Shown here piece after piece: positions 22,899 to 33,170 of a DNA stretch of 64,000 nucleotides. The position numbers and the translations under genes are program-made. This DNA is from Primulina eburnea (lineage: Eukaryota > Streptophyta > Magnoliopsida > Lamiales > Gesneriaceae). The DNA lies in NCBI RefSeq assembly GCF_022965805.1, contig NC_133114.1, positions 2,564,761 through 2,628,760 on the forward strand, read 5' to 3'. A model generated the notes under the pieces. The model was given only the letters and a program-made list of their open reading frames with translations, did not search any database and was not told the origin of the DNA. The stretch's first letter is position 1. Every line of letters starts with the position of its first letter.

Positions 22899-25624
22899 TA
22901 TATAGCCCAAAAATCAATACACGTAACCCATGCATTTATTTAACTGTTAAATCATTTATTTAATTTTAAAATGATTTTAGCGATGCAAATTTTATTGAAT
23001 TATATTATTTTAAATTATTATGCTTATGTGATGCACGTTAAAATATTTTATTGAGTTTCATGTTTCAGGCGATTATTCGATGCGGGATCGAGGAAAAGAG
23101 ACCGACGACGATTTTGACAATTTTAAAATGTGGTATTTTATTTTAAGTTAAGAATGAGACATTTTAAATAATTTATTTAGTTTTAGCATTTTAAAATTCG
23201 AATTTATTTATTTGGTGATTTGAGAGTTTAAAACTTTTAAAGTTGAGCAATTATGCATTTTTATTTTAATTAGGGGAATTGGTAAAGTTAACCTTGAATT
23301 AACCTTGAAATTAGCATGTCATATGGTTATTAGTTATTTTAATTAAACCCATTACCCCTTAATTGCTCCTCACTAACACACACACACACACACACGTTAC
23401 AATTTTCACAAAAACCCACACATTTACACACACATATACGGTTAACGCACACACAATTCTTGGTGTTCCTTTACACTTATTTTAAAAGAAAATATTAGGG
23501 TTCTTGGATAGCAAGAGCAGCCGCCCCCTTCCTCTGATTTTTCCCAGCAAGGTTTCGTTGATTTCGTTACAAGATAATTGTTCCACGATCGTCTCGGATC
23601 AACCTTCGCTTCTTTCCCGCTTCGGTATCGTCGGTTCGGAAAATTTTAATATCAGAAGGCACATATATTCTGTTTTTCATGCGTCGATCTAGTCATATTA
23701 TGCATTGTGATGTTTTTGATGCGTAAATCCATGTATGATGTGCAAGTTTGAGCGGAAAATTTGTTGGATCAGTTTTGAAACAATTTCTAGATCTGAAATT
23801 TCGTTTTTCACTGTATTTTGAATTACTGCGATTTTTTGGTCGAGATTTTGGAAAAATTTCAACATATGAATCGTATAACTTTTTGTTACCTTCGATTTGA
23901 AATAAAATTCGAATTATTTGGATAAAAGTTAAGTGAGTTATGATCGTTTTTGTGGGACTGCTCAAACTGCGTTTTTCTGAAAAATGTGTTATTAACGTAT
24001 TTTTGAAGTGTTTGAGTTGCAGGCTTTGTTGGACATCGCCGGGCCAGTAGTACTGAGTTTAGACATGTTGTGGGATGTGTTTATGGACCACATGTTGTGT
24101 CGTTTCGAGTCAGGGGATGGCTTGGGAGACAATGGAAGTCGTAGGAAGAAAATGGTGTCGAATTTTGGTATTGTGTCGTTTTGTTGTTGATTGTCAAGGT
24201 TGGGGCGTTTGGATGGTTGGCACGAATAAGAGTCAATACCATAGCGTCCTAGGATGAGTCTTGTGGTATCGGTTCCTAGCTTATTCTGTCTAATTGGGAT
24301 TAATAGGCACAGTGCAAGAATTTCCCGCAGGTTTGGTCGTTCGAGGCTACACGGACTAGTACACGGACCAAGGCACGGGGTCCGTGTCTTTGTTCCTTCA
24401 ATGTGTCAAAAATTTTGAGCCTACACGGACCCGTACAAGGACCCTGGCACGGGGTCCGTGTCCTTCCTTCTTTTCGGTGTCTTTCCAGAACCTACACGGA
24501 CCCAGGGCCGGACCTGGGCACGGGGTCCGTGTACCTTCATTTTTGGGAATAATTTTTACTTTCACCTTAAGATTTGATTTGGAGTTCAAGATCACGGTTA
24601 GCACGATGATTAAACGAGGTCAAGTCTCGAGCGAACTAGAAGGTCATAAGCTACTTATTCACTTCAGTGGTGAGCTCGAGTACCTACGTCTAAGTTATTC
24701 AAGTTAAGTATTTTAAACTCAGGTTAGTATGTTGCAGCAGTGGCCTCAAGCGAGATCCAACGAATCCCTCAACGCCAAGTAAGTATGTTCGACGTGCAAA
24801 AGAAAATATTTTAAGTTTTTGAGGTATGCTAAATGTCTTGTGACCAAATTATGTATGGGATTGGAAAGCGGTATAGCATGACGAGGGACCAATCCACCCC
24901 GTTAAAGCATGAACGGGTTTAGATCAGGATTGGAAAGCGGTAAAGCATGACCAGGGACCAATCCACCCATTAAAGCATGAACGGGGATCTCATGTATGTG
25001 GTAGTGGACTTTTCCTGCCAGCCCAGTATTGTGGTTTAGTCTGATAATACGTATTTATGTATGGGTCACTTGCTTTGAAACATGCCCCTACGCAAAATGA
25101 TGTTATGTATGCTCATGTATGTACGATGCAAGCATGTTATGAAAAGTTCTACGTTGATGGCACGTCTATGTATGTATGTATGTTCAAGCCTTCGTATGCA
25201 TGTTCAAGTTTTAAGTATGTACATCCTATTTTGAAGATGCATGTGGTTTTATTATGTAGTACTTGCTACCTTCTAGTTTATACGTGTTGAGTCTTTAGAC
25301 TCACTAGACTTGATCGATGCAGGTGAAGATGCATTTGAGGAGACGAGAGGTGGGGACCAGTGAGCTGGCTTGCACTGAGCGGGAGGCTAAACCCGAAGAC
25401 CGCCATGTTTTAAGTTTTTATGAATGTTCAAAATACTCTGATTTATGTTACTGGTTATGAGATTTTAAACAAGTACTTTTGGCAACTTTATTTTGAGATC
25501 TTTGGTGGCAGCTATGTTGAGATGAACAGTCTATTTTATCGAATTTTGAAGGTTCACCTTTTATTTAAGAAAATTTTTAATTTTTCCGCAAAATTTTAAA
25601 TAGTTGAAAGTACGGTACGTTACA
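22899..25624 (+). mobile_element. Solo gypsy LTR, same family as 6684-16440, TSD AATAC
   Basis: 2726 bp, similar along its length to the LTRs at 6684 and 13699 (GCCCAAAAATCAATACACG at the start, AAAGTACGGTACGTTACA at the end). The flanks are AATAC at 22894-22898 and 25625-25629, a perfect duplication. The first base pair is TA instead of TG, a point mutation. It carries three palindromic units with CACGGGGTCCGTG at about 24349-24535, more than its relatives, and an (AC)n tract near 23375. It lies inside the MULE transposase, whose frame is restored when the LTR and one duplication are ignored. Confidence 0.93.
24349..24535. repeat. Three tandem units of about 70 bp with GC-rich palindromes
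   Basis: Each unit contains CTACACGGAC, then GGCACGGGGTCCGTGT, then a T/C-rich spacer. The core can fold on itself (CACGG...CCGTG). The sister LTRs at 8130 and 15145 hold one-plus and two units. Confidence 0.85.
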
Positions 25625-27198
25625 AATACAAAGTTCAAAATTTTATTTGGATGATCATACGGTCGAAGATGCTTCCATTCTACAATAGTTCCTGGATTGT
25701 ACTTCGACAAAGCTCCCATATATTTAGGAAGCAAAGTTGCAGAACTTTCCCATGTGCCATAAATGACCTCCACCGCGCGTTTCAAACGCTGCCATGCCTT
25801 AGCATACGATATATCATACCCATATTTTTCTTTAATACTTTCTCGCACATATTTGGTCTCATATGAAGGATCACAACGCACGATTCCTAAAAGTGTACTG
25901 GCTATCATGTTTACCTCAACCGACTTGGGTAGACATGCATGTGTGATCATCACCATATTTTGTGATCATGAAGTAGCCTAAATTTTTTTTCAACGATGCT
26001 CGAAGTCCCCACCCACAATTCCCACCTTTGGACCAGTTCTTGCATTTGACCTTCCAAATTGTCGGAGAACTTTGAACAACGATATATTCATGTCTCAAAA
26101 CCCGAACAGAAAAATCCTTCACTGAAACTATTAAATAATTTTTGCTCTTAAAAACCATTTTTACACCAAGCTCTGGCCTATCAGGATTGTAAAATTTTGT
26201 TTGTGATGCAGAAGGAATACCAAATGAATCTGGAATTTGTTCGTCATAGACTTCATTGAAAAATTGGGGAATTTCACGTAGATGTTGCTCAGGTGCAATA
26301 GGAATGTTCTCCGTCATTGTTGCTCCAGACATTAACACACGCGCCGATGTCCCTTCATTTGCATTGTCAACATGATCATCATCTTCTCCGTCAATTGATG
26401 TATCATACAAATCATCATCGCTATTCATTACATGATGTGAACTGTCCCCAAATAAATCATCTTGCTCAAGCATGTGTTCGTAATTGGGGCGGGAATATTT
26501 GCAGCCCCAGTAGAACTATTAAAATGTCTAACATTTGTGGTATTTTCTTCATCAGCTCATGAATTTAAATCCAATTGGCGTGTTCTACTAGAACCCCATG
26601 CAACAACTACTCCTGATGGAACCGTGATATGATGATCCCAACCCCCTGAAGTAAAATCCCATTCTCGTGTTCTATTCATCCCCCATGCATAGTCTTCTTC
26701 AGTGTGAGCCGTGATATGGTGATCCCAATGACCAATATCGATCCCAGAGTATGTCTGAGCGGACTGTTCATCGACGTGATACATAGAAGGTCCCGCTTCA
26801 TTTAAACCTATTGTTCCCAAACCTTGCGTTATTACCGGCATGACTGCATCAAAATCCTAATCACTTACGTTCTGTAACACTTGCGATGAATCAACATACA
26901 AATACATGCAATCTAGTGTCGGCAACTCAAACATAAATTGTAGACTATCATCATCCGTGATATTGACATGCTCTTCAATGTAACGAGACAACGAGCTATA
27001 ACAATATTTTGTTGACAATTTGATGCAGAATTTTGATGGGTCGATCTCCAGCTTGCGATGCACATAATTCACCATTTGGGAAAATGTAGTAGACCGAGGG
27101 ATTTTAATAGGTCTGCTCGTGGGGATTCTATATCCAACCCTACCATATTCAATAATGACATAGCCACCTACGTAAAATAAGGCCCTCACAGTATCCAT

Positions 27199-27540
27199 GT
27201 CTGCACCGAAAACTATAACATAATGTATACAATCATAACAAAATTTAATTATGAGTTTCTTACACATATATTAAAATATATATTTTATATTGGATTAAAT
27301 TTCAAGAATCACTTACAAAATTATTAATATTATTATTAAAATAAATATTGTCAAATCAATTTAATTAAAAATTATATTTAATAATAACAATGTTTGTTTT
27401 TATAATAATTAAATAATTGTTATGACTTATATTTAAAAATTAAAATTTTAAACATGTTTAATTATAATTTTTAAAGATTTCAATTTCTTATATTAATAAT
27501 TTTAATAGTTTTAAAGAAAATATTATTCCCAAGAATTTCG
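27199..27540. other. AT-rich upstream region of the transposase
   Basis: Probable 5' UTR, intron or promoter of the MULE transposase. It is very AT-rich and I see nothing specific. Confidence 0.4.
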
Positions 27541-28668
27541 GCAAATGACAAAAACAAGACAGCTATGCGGTTCATATGTGACATACATCAGTTCAACCGC
27601 CCAGCTCAAAGGAGTCTCAACCGCTTATTTCAACCGGATCATTTAAGAAGGCCCATTTATTGCTCAAATGCATTATCTGACCGGCTTAATACATTTAAAG
27701 TATTAAACCACCTTGAAGTCAACGAATAGACAACGGTTCCAAGAATGATCCGCATTTATGATCCTATCCCAAAGAAGAGAAACCAAGTATAGACTGCATG
27801 TTCTGAAGCTAAATACAGTTACTATAAAAGGAAATCCTCAAGAAAAGCACTTCAGAACAATGCTGAGCAAAAGGAAGATTAAATGCGTTCATTAAAGAAC
27901 ATTTAATGCTCATAAAGACAACAGCGACTCATCTGTTCAGAAAATCAGGTTAACGTTGCTATATCCTTTCCGACCGTTAAGGAAATCATGTATATTAACA
28001 GAGGAGTGTGCTAGCAGAAGCTCTCTCGATACTCAGCCAAAATATTACAGCTTACTTGCATACTTAAAAGATCTTAGAGCGCTCTTAAAGTTGATATACT
28101 TCATCGTTCAATCAGCACGCACTGAACAGAAATTCATTTGATCATCTAAGGATCATTTTCGTGCTACTCACATCAAACTGTTTACTCATATCAGTAACAT
28201 GTTGGTTATTTGATTTAGCTTTGATATCTGGTGAACTAAGTGTTCTTAAATATCCAGAAGTATACAGTGATCACTAAGAGTTCCAAAACAGGCAGTGTGA
28301 TAAGTCCTGATTCGAGTGGGCTGTTTCAAGACATTTGTAAAGCCAAAGTCTTTTAGTGGAATCCATCCTAAAGAGGAAAAAGGGGTGACGTAGGAGTATT
28401 CATTCTCCGAACATCCATAACAAACCTGTGTCATTTTACTTTCCGCAATCATATATCTGTCTGGTCTCTATTTATTGATTTAGCATGTTATTGTGTTTAA
28501 GCTGCATTGAAGATTGTGAACCGTTTTCCGCACTTAATAGTGGTTCACTTTTTCAACCGTTTGAAAAGAAGTTTTCAACCGCCTAAAAACGGTTGAAACC
28601 AACGTTTTATAAGAGAAAATTTGAAAGAGTTCATTCACCCCCCTCTAAACTTTTTCCCGATCCTAACA
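27541..28668 (+). mobile_element. Sirevirus-type LTR, 5' end unclear
   Basis: The right end CCGATCCTAACA at 28668 and the interior AAAGTCTTTTAGTGG, AAAAAGGGGTGACGTAGGAG and CGAACATCCATAA match the LTR at 17585. A series of TCAACCGC / CGGTTGA motifs lies near both ends. No TGTTGG-like start or matching 5-bp duplication was found on the left, so the beginning is truncated or has drifted. The left limit is approximate. No ORF inside belongs to a gene. Confidence 0.7.
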
Positions 28669-29410
28669 AATAATTAAGAGTATCAATAAATTTTAAAAGA
28701 AAATAAAACATAATAAACAGTAACAAATGTAAAATTTACAAGATAAAGTTATATTTTTCAAAATTTTTTTCTACATATGCACGTGATAAAATTTTTTGAC
28801 CTTAAAACTTAATTTAATTACATAAATAAAAGTTTTAAGTAAATTAATTCAAAATACATCATTGAATAAAAATATATTAGTATTAGTATTATTATTATTA
28901 TTATTATTATTATTGTTATTGTTATTATTGTTTTAATACATGTACTGTCGAGGCGTGCAACTTTGAAATAATTATAAAGAGTCATTTATATTATTATTAT
29001 TTTTTAAAAAAGGTAAATGCATGTAACGCCTACCAAGTAGTTGTGACTTTGCATTGTCTTTTAAAAAAAAAAAAAAAGCCAATTTAGTACAAATAATACA
29101 TCAGTTTCAATTTTATTTTAATTTTAATTTTTCTATTAGAAAAATATATAATATAATAATGCGTTCGAAATTATTAATATTGTATTTTTGTAACTTCTAA
29201 TTTATATGTGTACATTTCTTCATTAGACTGACTGAGACATCAAGTTTTTTTAAAAAAAATATAGCAATAATAAGTCGTGACTTACATTTAAATTATTTTT
29301 TTTAAAAAAATTCAATTCATGTCACGCCTATTTAATAGGCGTGACATGATTTTAAATTTTAATAAAAAAAATATTTCAATCCATGTCACACCTAAACAGG
29401 CGTGACATGA
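28669..29410. repeat. MULE DNA with (ATT)n and GGCGTGACATG inverted repeats
   Basis: Contains an (ATT)n microsatellite at about 28876-28931. At 29318-29350 and 29384-29410 are inverted pairs of the form CATGTCACGCCTA / TAGGCGTGACATG followed by TTTTAAATTTTAATAAAA. Further half-copies occur near 28950, 29020 and 29270, and the array resumes beyond the next LTR at 31422. No gene seen. Confidence 0.7.
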
Positions 29411-31421
29411 TGTGGGGACCCGGACGCTAATTCATTTCTTAATCATTTTTTTGGATTTAATGGATCAATTAATTAAACCTGGTCGAATTTTTTTTTATTT
29501 GCGCAGCACATAAACAAGTGTACAAATACTACAACAAGTTATGCTCCCTTTTATTTAAATACAAGATCAGTGCAATATCTATAACATGATCTAAAGATAC
29601 AAAATAAAATAATCCACAAACTAGTGTTTATCAACTACAAGTTAAGTAGTAAACAACTAGATCTATTTCTAAGTCCGAATCACCACTCTATCTCGATCTT
29701 CGTCCTCTTCTCGACCGTGATCCAGTCCCACCTGTTGTCATGCACACATACAAACACAACAACAGCCGGATAACTCCGGTGAGAAATATATTCTCAGTAT
29801 AAACAATGTGTACATGCATTGCATAAAATCAGCTACAACACATGAAACATGTATCAAGTAGTATGTATCAAAATCTGAGAAACATAATCGATACAAAATG
29901 GTAATTCAAACTCTTGAACTCTACATCTTTGACTCGACTCTAATCTAGTCTAGGGATCCCGGTTGAATAAGAACGTAACAAGTCTCCCACCTACTCTCCC
30001 CTGTTAGGTGGTGGTACTTTCTTATTTCTGAACTTCGGCACACTATATCGAATATCTACAATAGGAACTGATCTGTCTCCTAAGCACATCGATATAAACT
30101 AAATATCCAGTGACTTGGCACCTCTGCCAAAGACTCTGACACGATATCTATCTCTGATTTCATGCTTCCTATAAATCAATAGAACAAGCACAATAATCTC
30201 AAGGAATTTAAATAAATCAAATCAATAACAACAAAGTATGTGGTTTTAGGAAAAACTCAAGCTATATCTTACTCGAGTCATCTATCCCGGTTAAACATTG
30301 ATTTATGCCTTTTTTTTCTTGGTCTTTGACGAAGTAGAAGTCCTGAAAGCTTCGATATCAAATCTGGAATGACATTGGTGATAGATACATCAATATACAA
30401 CTCAAGTAAGACTTGCAATTACTCAATCTCGTTAACTTTCAACGGCATAACGGCAGAATATCGAAATACCGGCAATACCAATATCCAACGATCAATCTCA
30501 ACAATATAGACTCATCAACACACACAATGACAATGCTCAAATCTGCATAATCTCAATCAGATATAATCTGAAAATCATCACAATTGCATACGGTGTCCGT
30601 TCTTCGATCCGGTTTCGATTCTACGATATCTACTATCTCAAGAACACATAATATCAATCAAACCATAATTCCTTCAACTCATAAATTTCAAACCATACTG
30701 GAAAGTAATAAAACTTACGTCCTTTTGAAGTTCTTGACGAGAGGAGTACGGAATTAACTTTGGATTGAAAATCGGATCGCCGGATCTTTCATAATTAACT
30801 TTCTAATACAAAGTGAAGCTTGAGGAAATTTTCTGTGGAATTCTTCTGTTCTTGCTCTGGAAATCTGAAGGAATAAAAGAGTTTTATATCTCCCAATGCA
30901 TGGTGAAGACATGTGGCTCAATCTTCATACTGCACGTCTCGCGCATATGCACGACCATCACCGGCGCATATGCGCGAGACCTACTGTCTCGGCGATTGGA
31001 AAAATCGGCTGCTCGCGCATATGCGCGCCTCGCCTCAGCGCACATGCGCGAGGTTCTCTGGACCAACTTTCATCTGCTCGTGCATATGCGCGTCTTGTCT
31101 CGCGCATATGCGCGAGGAGTTTGTCTCAACACCTCGGCTACTGGCCTGCTCGTGCATATGCGCGAGGAGTTTGTCTCAACACCTCGGCTATTGGCCTGCT
31201 CGTGCATATGCGCGCCCTGTCTCGCGCAAATGCACGAGGTCTTCTGCCTCGGCGAGTGGTAGCTCGCGCATATGCGCGCCTCTTCTCGCGCATATGCGCC
31301 CAAAGTTCTATCCGCCACATTAATTTCCAGTCAATTTCATTTCTTGCACTTTAGCCTCTGAAATCTCAATTCTGTCGATTAAACAGTGTCTGATTACAGT
31401 GATATAATCTCGAGCATTACA
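29411..31421 (-). mobile_element. Solo gypsy LTR in reverse orientation
   Basis: On the minus strand it starts TGTAATGCTCGAG at 31421 and ends GCGTCCGGGTCCCCACA at 29411, the same terminal pattern as elements A and B. The flanks are CATGA (29406-29410) and TATGA (31422-31426), a duplication with one mismatch. It was inserted within the GGCGTGACATGA repeat, whose continuation is found directly after the LTR. On the minus strand a TATA box (GATATAAAAC near 30885) lies just downstream of a GCGCATATGCGC cluster. Confidence 0.88.
30936..31311. repeat. Cluster of 11 GCGCATATGCGC-type palindromes
   Basis: About eleven copies of CGCGCATATGCGCGAG and variants occur with irregular spacing in an otherwise AT-rich LTR. 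At 31103-31210 there is also a 50-bp tandem duplication containing the motif. Long open frames on both strands here only reflect the lack of stops in the motif. Confidence 0.9.
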
Positions 31422-32560
31422 TATGATTTTAAATTTTAATAAATAAAAATTATTTCCATTCATGTCACACCTACTTCATTGGCGTGACATGAATTGAAAA
31501 ATTTTTAATAAAAAAATTAAGTACGTAGGCGTGACTAATTTATTTTTAAAAATTTTAAAAAATTAAGATGATTTTTTTTAAAAAAAGTCATGTACATTTA
31601 ATAAGCGTGATACATTAATTTTACAATTATTTTTTTTCTTACTTCATTTTATTAGATTATTATAATTAATACACTAAAAAGTGAAAAAACCCCTAATATT
31701 AACTCATTCTCATATTTAAATAATATAATATAATATAATTACATTTAAAATACGAACTTTGAATTTTTTTTCAAAGATCAACAATTTATATTTATTATTA
31801 CTTTCTTATTAATATTCCTATTAGTAATTTTATAATATGATTAATATTAAAAAATATAAAATATAACAAAATTATACTTAATTGTATAATACAACCAAAC
31901 AAAATTATAATTAGATTAATGCAATATAAATAATACAATTAAAATATAATAAATTATTGAAATTACCTTTTCAAATGTGGTTGTACGTAATTTGTAATTG
32001 AATCAGCGAACGATGTTTAATATCTGCAATAAATTAAAAATATTATCAGAAATATTATATAAAAAAAATTCAATATAGAAAGAAAAAACAGAGATTCGAC
32101 TGAGACTAGGCGCAATTCTCTCAAATTCTGATACTCAGCACAGTTCTCCCAAATCAAATTCTGAATTACTGAGACTCGCCGCAATTCTGTCAAATTCTGA
32201 TATTCGACATAATTCTCTCAAATCGAATTATGAATTATGATACTCAGACGCTCGGCGCATTTAAAAAGAGGGGGAGAGTCACAGATTCTATAAATTAAAG
32301 CTAACAAAAAAGACACGGAGCGAGGAAAAATATAAATGGTTGCGCAAGAGGAATGCCGAATATTTGCGCTGAAGGATTGATGAAGGAATGCCGAATACTC
32401 GGTGCAATTTATAGGCAGGAAGATGGGTCACGGATTCTAACTGTCATGGATTCACTGAATCCGTAGTAGACTGCCACGGATATGAATCTGTGACACCATT
32501 TATTTTTTTTAAAAAAATTGAATCCAGAGTTTTATTTCGCGGATTGTTATATTTTCACAA
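31422..32560. other. Right part of the MULE with repeated terminal modules
   Basis: 31422-31610 continues the GGCGTGACATGA repeats. The rest is AT-rich up to 32090. 32095-32245 has three imperfect direct repeats of the CGCAATTCTCTCAAATTCTGA type. 32266-32300 and 32395-32440 carry the candidate inverted-repeat modules. At 32426-32497 GGTCACGGATTC pairs with GAATCTGTGACACC around an inner ATGGATTCACTGAATCC palindrome. No gene seen. Confidence 0.55.
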
Positions 32561-33170
32561 CTTTCCCAAATTTGCAATATTTTATTACATATTTTTTTAA
32601 AATTTATTATTTTTAAAAAAACCCTTAAAAATGATGCAACTAATCATGGTTTCATTTCTTATTTTATTTTGAGAAACATTATTTCATGAAAATTTTACAT
32701 ATACTTATATAATAATTATTTTTAATATAATTAATTTGAACACATTAATAACACTCAATTATTATATATATTACTATTCAAAAATTTTTTATTATATATA
32801 TTAGTATTTCACCTGCGATTCACAAAGTGTTATTCTATGTAAATAATTACAAAAAGTAGAGGGTATTAGTGTTTTAATAATTATTAAAAAATTATTGATA
32901 TAATATAATGAATATATTTAAATTTTAAATATTGTTATATAAAAAATATTTATATAATTTGAGAAAACATTTAAATAAAGATAACAATCTTCTGTTGTTA
33001 AATTAACATTTTTGCTTGGTTGAATGGAACTGCTACTTAGGCTGTCAAAACCGAACTCAACTCGAGTCGACCCGAAAAAATCTAGGCTAGGGTTGGGGGT
33101 TTTAAGGTATGGGTCAAATCGGGTTAGAACCAAAATCAGACCCGAAAAAATTAGTTTGGAAAACTAAGTT
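32561..33170. other. AT-rich flank and start of a GGCTGTCAAA repeat
   Basis: Up to 33030 it is AT-rich without recognisable content. From 33036 begins GGCTGTCAAAACCGAAC, then GAGTCGACCCGA-type sequence, the start of a dispersed plant repeat rich in GGGTT/AACCC. Its other part seems to lie beyond element A near 51040-51190. Confidence 0.45.

Larger units (their letters stand above)
21758..27198 (-). pseudogene. MuDR-type transposase of the MULE, broken
   Basis: Read on the minus strand from an ATG at 27198 (MDTVRALFYVGGYV) next to a possible splice acceptor. The N-terminal PB1-like region is followed by an acidic linker (26473-26300), the MuDR zinc-finger region (WKVKCKNW...CGWGLRASL...GYFMITKYGDDHTC, near 26050) and KYGYDISYAKAWQRLKRAVEVIYG (near 25800). 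A solo gypsy LTR interrupts it at 22899-25624. Beyond it the frame continues WAFKPYIDGFRHCRNIISVE, LLIAVTLDANN-stop-VLPLAFALVDEEN-stop, TDRHADI and CSVHRFCLRHV, then a SWIM zinc finger (CTCGKF, frameshift, PCSHVICAAKWFG near 22030) and ends at 21758. The first catalytic Asp of the DDE triad (normally in a DGTH motif) reads Glu (VETTH). Stops, frameshifts and the LTR make it dead. Confidence 0.88.
6639..32497. mobile_element. Mutator-like element (MULE) with PMD gene, split by five LTR insertions
   Basis: The candidate left end, GAGAATCCGTGAC at 6639, is followed by CTTCCTCTTATTTAAATTGG. On the minus strand the right side carries related modules near 32438 (AGAATCCGTGACCCATC...CTATAAATTGCACCGAG) and near 32290 (AGAATCTGTGACTC...TTTTTAAATGCGCCGAG). 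These look like a decayed, partly repeated terminal inverted repeat. Between them lie a PMD gene (plus) and a MuDR-type transposase (minus), a combination known from plant MULEs. Removing the five LTR insertions leaves roughly 9 kb, a normal MULE size. The exact ends and the 9-bp duplication could not be fixed. The coding content is secure; the outer limits are inference. Confidence 0.55.

Noticed and set aside
30813..31354. Long overlapping ORFs on both strands with repeated AYAR, RICA and AHMR residues
   Set aside because: They arise because the GCGCATATGCGCGAG motif contains no stop codon in any frame. The region is the palindrome cluster of a solo LTR; the same false frames recur at 41373-41861 and 48132-48686.
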